Assembly (NCBI GenBank): GCA_012845835.1
Contig: JABAKD010000022.1
Coordinates: 4,112,444-4,176,443 of the forward strand
Source of the DNA: Undaria pinnatifida
Lineage: Eukaryota; Sar; Phaeophyceae; Laminariales; Alariaceae
Length of the DNA: 64,000 nucleotides
Reading direction: 5' to 3'
The translations under genes and the position numbers were made by a program. The notes beneath the pieces were generated by a model. The model worked only from the letters and a program-made list of their open reading frames with translations. It was not told the origin of the DNA and ran no database searches. Positions 13,901-64,000 of the stretch are shown one piece after another. Every line of letters begins with the position of its first letter. Within the stretch, counting starts at the first letter, position 1.

Positions 13901-14083
13901 GCCTTCGTAGGGCCCAGCGCCGAAGCAATGCATGCGGTCAGAGGCAAACGGGTCCAACCAAGGCAAACGTGACAAGAATGGGCACATGGCACATGGGTTG
14001 AAATGTTGCACTTTTCGTTCCTCACCACACTTGGTCATGTACGTCCCACATATTTCCACCAGCGACCTGGATTCCATTTCCAC
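1086..14083 (-). CDS. ATE1: Arginyl-tRNA--protein transferase (ATE1), complete ten-exon gene
   Basis: ATE1 moves arginine from Arg-tRNA to proteins with N-terminal Asp, Glu or oxidised Cys, which feeds the Arg/N-degron pathway in cytosol and nucleus. Rebuilt exons: 14083-14026, 13531-13407, 10117-9686, 8783-8517, 7572-6954, about 5797-5673, 4297-4211, 3331-3191, 2711-2622 and 1961-1086. The predicted protein is about 939 residues, against roughly 500-630 for typical family members; the excess is low-complexity linker in exons 3-5 and a Gly/Ser/Ala-rich C-terminal part. Visible family landmarks are C19-G-Y-C22 and C68-C69 (the pairs known to bind the Fe-S cluster), DRGWRRSG near residue 49, YGSYHQLY near 592, YDPDF near 625 and [13 protein letters not shown] near 659. 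Exons 1-2, 2-3, 6-7, 7-8, 8-9 and 9-10 join in compatible phases. Less certain are the exon 4 acceptor, the exon 6 acceptor and the exon 7 donor. The gene is head-to-head with the ARM gene. Confidence 0.93.
2622..2711 (-). CDS. ATE1: ATE1 exon 9 (YDPDF block)
   Basis: 30 codons from a TGCCGCAG acceptor to GAG|GTGGGT. It reads [19 protein letters not shown] and ends ETEFVRE, matching the family's SSVYxxYDPDxxxLxLGxxxxLxE. Phase 0 at both ends. Spacing to the next block is the same as in animal ATE1. Confidence 0.95.
3191..3331 (-). CDS. ATE1: ATE1 exon 8 (YHQLY / [10 protein letters not shown] block)
   Basis: 47 codons, phase 0 both ends, from a TTTGCAG acceptor to a TTG|GTGAGT donor. Contains [20 protein letters not shown] and DVLPKCL, one of the best conserved parts of the ATE C-terminal domain (GNAT-like fold). 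Confidence 0.95.
4211..4297 (-). CDS. ATE1: ATE1 exon 7 (VHGD / RRFLVDSPL block)
   Basis: After a GAGCAG acceptor it reads [16 protein letters not shown] then [13 protein letters not shown], joining KYQ of exon 6 exactly as in family members (xYQxxVHxD...FLxxSPL). The donor is placed at ACG|GTGGAC because it keeps phase 0 with exon 8. Another GT lies 12 bases further on. Confidence 0.85.
5160..5640 (+). repeat. Degenerate GGGTTA-like tract
   Basis: Many irregular copies of taggg, aaggg and gggtta motifs in an ATE1 intron, interrupted by the palindrome. It resembles decayed telomere-type repeat. Confidence 0.55.
5428..5476. repeat. Near-perfect palindrome
   Basis: The arms pair around a central GCGC (ctgacccatagtcagc / gctgactatgggtcag), flanked by accacaacc and ggttttggt. 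A related hairpin is at 25407-25470, so this is a small dispersed palindromic element. Confidence 0.85.
5673..5797 (-). CDS. ATE1: ATE1 exon 6 (start of C-terminal transferase fold)
   Basis: Encodes [19 protein letters not shown] then RLYLKYQ, the strand-helix segment that precedes the VHGD block in ATE1. It ends CAG|GTCAGT, phase 0. Possible acceptors compatible with phase 1 are at 5797 and 5806; one at 5846 would be phase 0. Confidence 0.82.
6430..6680 (+). repeat. Dispersed repeat shared with 28980-29370
   Basis: Both regions share agatcat-rich stretches, ggtctgtctgccctga-like and cagtacagatc-like blocks in the same order. This one lies in an ATE1 intron and the other in the ARM gene. Confidence 0.6.
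6954..7572 (-). CDS. ATE1: ATE1 exon 5 (low-complexity linker with coding minisatellite)
   Basis: 619 bases open in one frame after a CCGAACCAG acceptor (phase 0), ending GAAG|GTGACA (phase 1). It encodes a Pro/Ala-rich start, a Gly/Ser middle and then several copies of the octapeptide ETSDLMDV from a 24-bp tandem repeat. It probably encodes a disordered spacer inside ATE1; no domain is recognised. Donor choice is inferred. Confidence 0.7.
6963..7078 (-). repeat. 24-bp coding minisatellite inside ATE1 exon 5
   Basis: About 4.5 copies of a 24-bp unit that stays in frame and encodes ETSDLMDV. Units differ by few bases, so array length may vary between individuals. Confidence 0.9.
7573..9685. 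other. ATE1 introns 3 and 4 (around exon 4)
   Basis: 7573-8516 and 8784-9685 contain a poly-G run at 7861-7872 and a fragment near 8195-8225 (ttggggacaaaatac) that recurs at 12478-12500 and in diverged form near 2430-2530 and 49540. Otherwise nothing recognised. Confidence 0.5.
8517..8783 (-). CDS. ATE1: ATE1 exon 4 (central region; acceptor uncertain)
   Basis: Open frame ending [16 protein letters not shown] at a TCG|GTAAGC donor, phase 0. The acceptor at 8783 (AAG) keeps phase 0 with exon 3. A better-looking TTTTGCAG acceptor at 8730 would need phase 2, which exon 3 does not offer unless another small exon exists. The A/E-rich helix followed by GFINF resembles the middle part of ATE1-type and arginyl-tRNA-synthetase N-terminal segments. 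Confidence 0.7.
9686..10117 (-). CDS. ATE1: ATE1 exon 3 (CCPQYTIR domain and linker)
   Basis: Starts [17 protein letters not shown] directly after a TTTGCAG acceptor and continues the VYK of exon 2. The adjacent cysteines C68-C69 belong to the conserved cluster-binding set. A basic Lys/Ser/Gly-rich linker follows, then an acidic helix-like stretch ending VLDWSQ at a CAG|GTGCGT donor. 144 codons, phase 0 at both ends. Confidence 0.92.
10137..10335 (+). repeat. GGGT/GGTT tetranucleotide tract
   Basis: Nearly pure G/T with ggtgggtgggtg and ggttggttgg runs directly upstream (on the minus strand) of ATE1 exon 3. On the transcribed strand this is the polypyrimidine side of the acceptor. Confidence 0.85.
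10353..11706 (+). mobile_element. MITE-C copy 1 (about 1.35 kb, terminal inverted repeats)
   Basis: Ends ggctggttcaagtaaag and cgtgaaccagcc are inverted repeats. Subterminal parts (10400-10870) are an inverted match to 44000-44440 in the second copy. The middle (about 10990-11330) is absent from the shorter second copy. Bases 11452-11535 form a long hairpin. No transposase frame is seen, so it is non-autonomous. Confidence 0.75.
12640..12955 (-). mobile_element. SINE copy 1 (tRNA-derived head)
   Basis: On the minus strand, from about 12955, a tRNA-like head has an A-box-like tggcgtatcagg and a B-box-like gagttcgaaaccc at tRNA spacing. A body follows that ends in an A/T-rich tail. The body is shared with 50580-50905, and parts recur at 2950-3060, 24165-24260, 30540-30735 and 53290-53420. 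Confidence 0.75.
13407..13531 (-). CDS. ATE1: ATE1 exon 2 (CGYC to DRGWRRSG block)
   Basis: Begins GG-TAC-TGC after a CAG acceptor, completing C-G-Y-C. It then reads through [19 protein letters not shown] to VYK before a GTATAC donor in phase 0. DRGWRRSG is a hallmark of the ATE N-terminal domain. It is read in a frame different from the longest open frame here. Confidence 0.93.
14026..14083 (-). CDS. ATE1: ATE1 exon 1 (start codon)
   Basis: Reads [19 protein letters not shown] plus the first base of a Gly codon, then a GTGAGG donor. The pattern S-x-V-E-x-x-G followed by K-C-G fits the extreme N-terminus of ATE1, and phase 1 matches exon 2 exactly, rebuilding the CGYC cysteine motif across the junction. 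A second Met two codons on is an alternative start. Confidence 0.85.
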
Positions 14084-15359
14084 GCACTCCGGCTTCGTGG
14101 GCAGAGATTACCGGAATACGTTGCCTCTCTCCGCCTCTCTCTTACTCGCTGCGCTGACTGCTTCTATAATGGTGTGGCCTTATCAGCCTGGCCCTTATCA
14201 GCCCTGATCAGCCTGCTGGAAACACGCACGCGGTCAAAATGGAAACCCCTAAAGTTGCGTTTGAATTTGTTCCGTTTCGTTTGTTTTTACGTTTCGTTCT
14301 TTGTTTTCTTGTTCCTCTTCTCGACTCGACACTATTAATAGTGACACTCGACGGTTCGATCATCGATCGACGACTCGACGAACCAGTAATGTCAGCTGAC
14401 GGTCAATTCTGACCCGCCAATTCCTTTGTACATGCTTAATATACTAGTTTTAGCGGAAATAATTCCCCGGTGGCTGTCCGTCAAGGGGCAAAAGTGCGGT
14501 CAACCGGCATATTTGACGTGGTAATTCTGCGCGGCGCAATTAACACCACCGCCGTTGTCGGCTTTGGCGCATCACCATATCTCGGAACTAAGCCTTCGCA
14601 TGCTCTGCCTAACGCTGCCCCGTGGTGCCTGGCGAGGATCATGAACCTAGGCGAGCTATGGCTGTGGGACAAGAAAAAGCTTCCGTGGAAGATCCGACAG
14701 GTCTGCTGTACGACGTGCAACAGATTGCCGCGAGGACTTGATCGCGGGGTTGTAGAACATTTTCTGCGTACACGATGGTATGTATATTACGAGACTCGTC
14801 TCGTTTGTACTGACAAAGAGTTGCAGAATCATGTGCGAGCTTGTCATGTGCCCTGTGCGGCCTGTGACATGCTTGTGTTGTCGGGACGACAGCAGTATGG
14901 AGCTCGAGCCCAATGCAGGACGTAGACGTCTGTCCACACTACCAGGTACTACAGCACATCAAAACAGTAGGACCAGACACATTGAGTTTTATGTACAAGG
15001 TGCATACGACACATTTGTCTCCCCCAGTTGATTGAGTGGAGGTTTAGGCTCCTCCGCAGCAGTGGTGACAACACGATAACATACACTCGTATACGTTCAT
15101 AGCTCAGACGTTGAACCGATCTACTTTATCGTCATGGGGGGCGCCACCGATAAAGATAATCAGTTAACGGTTACACGGGTATACTTTAGAATTGCACGCA
15201 CGTCTGTGTGATGGGGTTGTGGGCGACCGCTATTACACACCAGAGTAAATCCTGCATCAGTTGAGACCTATCAAACTCTCGTTGATTCTACTGTGTATGC
15301 TCACAACCGCATGCAATTTTTACCTTACAACGTACTTGTACTTGGTGGGGTGTATACAG
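14084..15359. promoter_or_regulatory. Probable divergent promoter region between ATE1 and the ARM gene
   Basis: ATE1 starts at 14083 on the minus strand, and the first recognised ARM-gene exon starts at 15360 on the plus strand. The stretch must hold both promoters plus the missing 5' exon(s) of the ARM gene. I see no TATA box that I would defend. Short palindromes occur at 14329-14342 and about 14350-14380. A 70-base copy of a repeat also present at 2373-2440 lies at about 15150-15215. Confidence 0.5.
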
Positions 15360-63931
<48,572 letters not shown>

Positions 63932-64000
63932 GTAAAAATGCTCCCATGTTTTAGTTCGGTTTTGGTGGATATCTTCCCCTCGAATGTGGACGTTCATTAA
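63932..64000 (+). other. Start of ARM intron 27, cut by window edge
   Basis: Begins GTAAAA after GAG. Too short to say more. Confidence 0.7.

Noticed and set aside
14470-14925. 151-residue plus-strand frame in the divergent region
   Set aside because: No recognisable domain and no clear splice link to the ARM exon at 15360; it may hold part of the 5' UTR but I cannot support it as coding.

Overview
This window is nuclear DNA from a eukaryote. Coding sequence is split into short exons with GT-AG introns, the introns are full of small inverted-repeat elements and microsatellites, and TTAGGG-type telomere-like motifs occur inside the sequence. The two protein families, long repeat-rich introns and lack of operons or ribosome-binding sites would suit a stramenopile, most likely a brown alga (Phaeophyceae) of the Ectocarpus/kelp kind. 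That assignment is inference, not a database match.

Two genes fill nearly the whole window and point away from each other. On the minus strand, 14083 down to 1086, is a complete arginyl-tRNA--protein transferase (ATE1). I rebuilt it as ten exons whose reading phases agree at almost every junction (about 939 residues). It carries the CGYC and CC cysteine pairs, a DRGWRRSG block, the YHQLY/DGRL block, the YDPDF block and the [13 protein letters not shown] block of the family. On the plus strand, from about 15360 past the right edge, is a large armadillo (ARM) repeat gene. I rebuilt 27 exons (about 1190 residues so far, incomplete at both ends). Coding bases are only about 7% of its span, introns reach 6.6 kb, and 23 of 27 donors are in phase 0. 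The 5' ends of the two genes lie about 1.3 kb apart or less, so 14084-15359 is a probable shared or divergent promoter region.

The rest is intronic or intergenic repeat DNA. I recognise several non-autonomous families with terminal inverted repeats (here called MITE-A to MITE-F and TIR-G), a tRNA-headed SINE family, a 400-bp foldback element, many minisatellites, and long simple-sequence arrays (homopurine, TTAATG hexamer, CAA, GGTT, CGACC). Three nested insertions give relative ages of families.

The most unusual pattern is in the ARM gene. In six different introns the last part of the preceding exon, together with its splice donor, is found again downstream. It is sometimes a single decayed copy and sometimes a true tandem array with units of about 51-52 bp. 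This looks like repeated tandem duplication across exon/5'-splice-site boundaries and leaves arrays of decoy donors. I see no CRISPR array, rRNA gene, intact tRNA gene, transposase or reverse transcriptase ORF.
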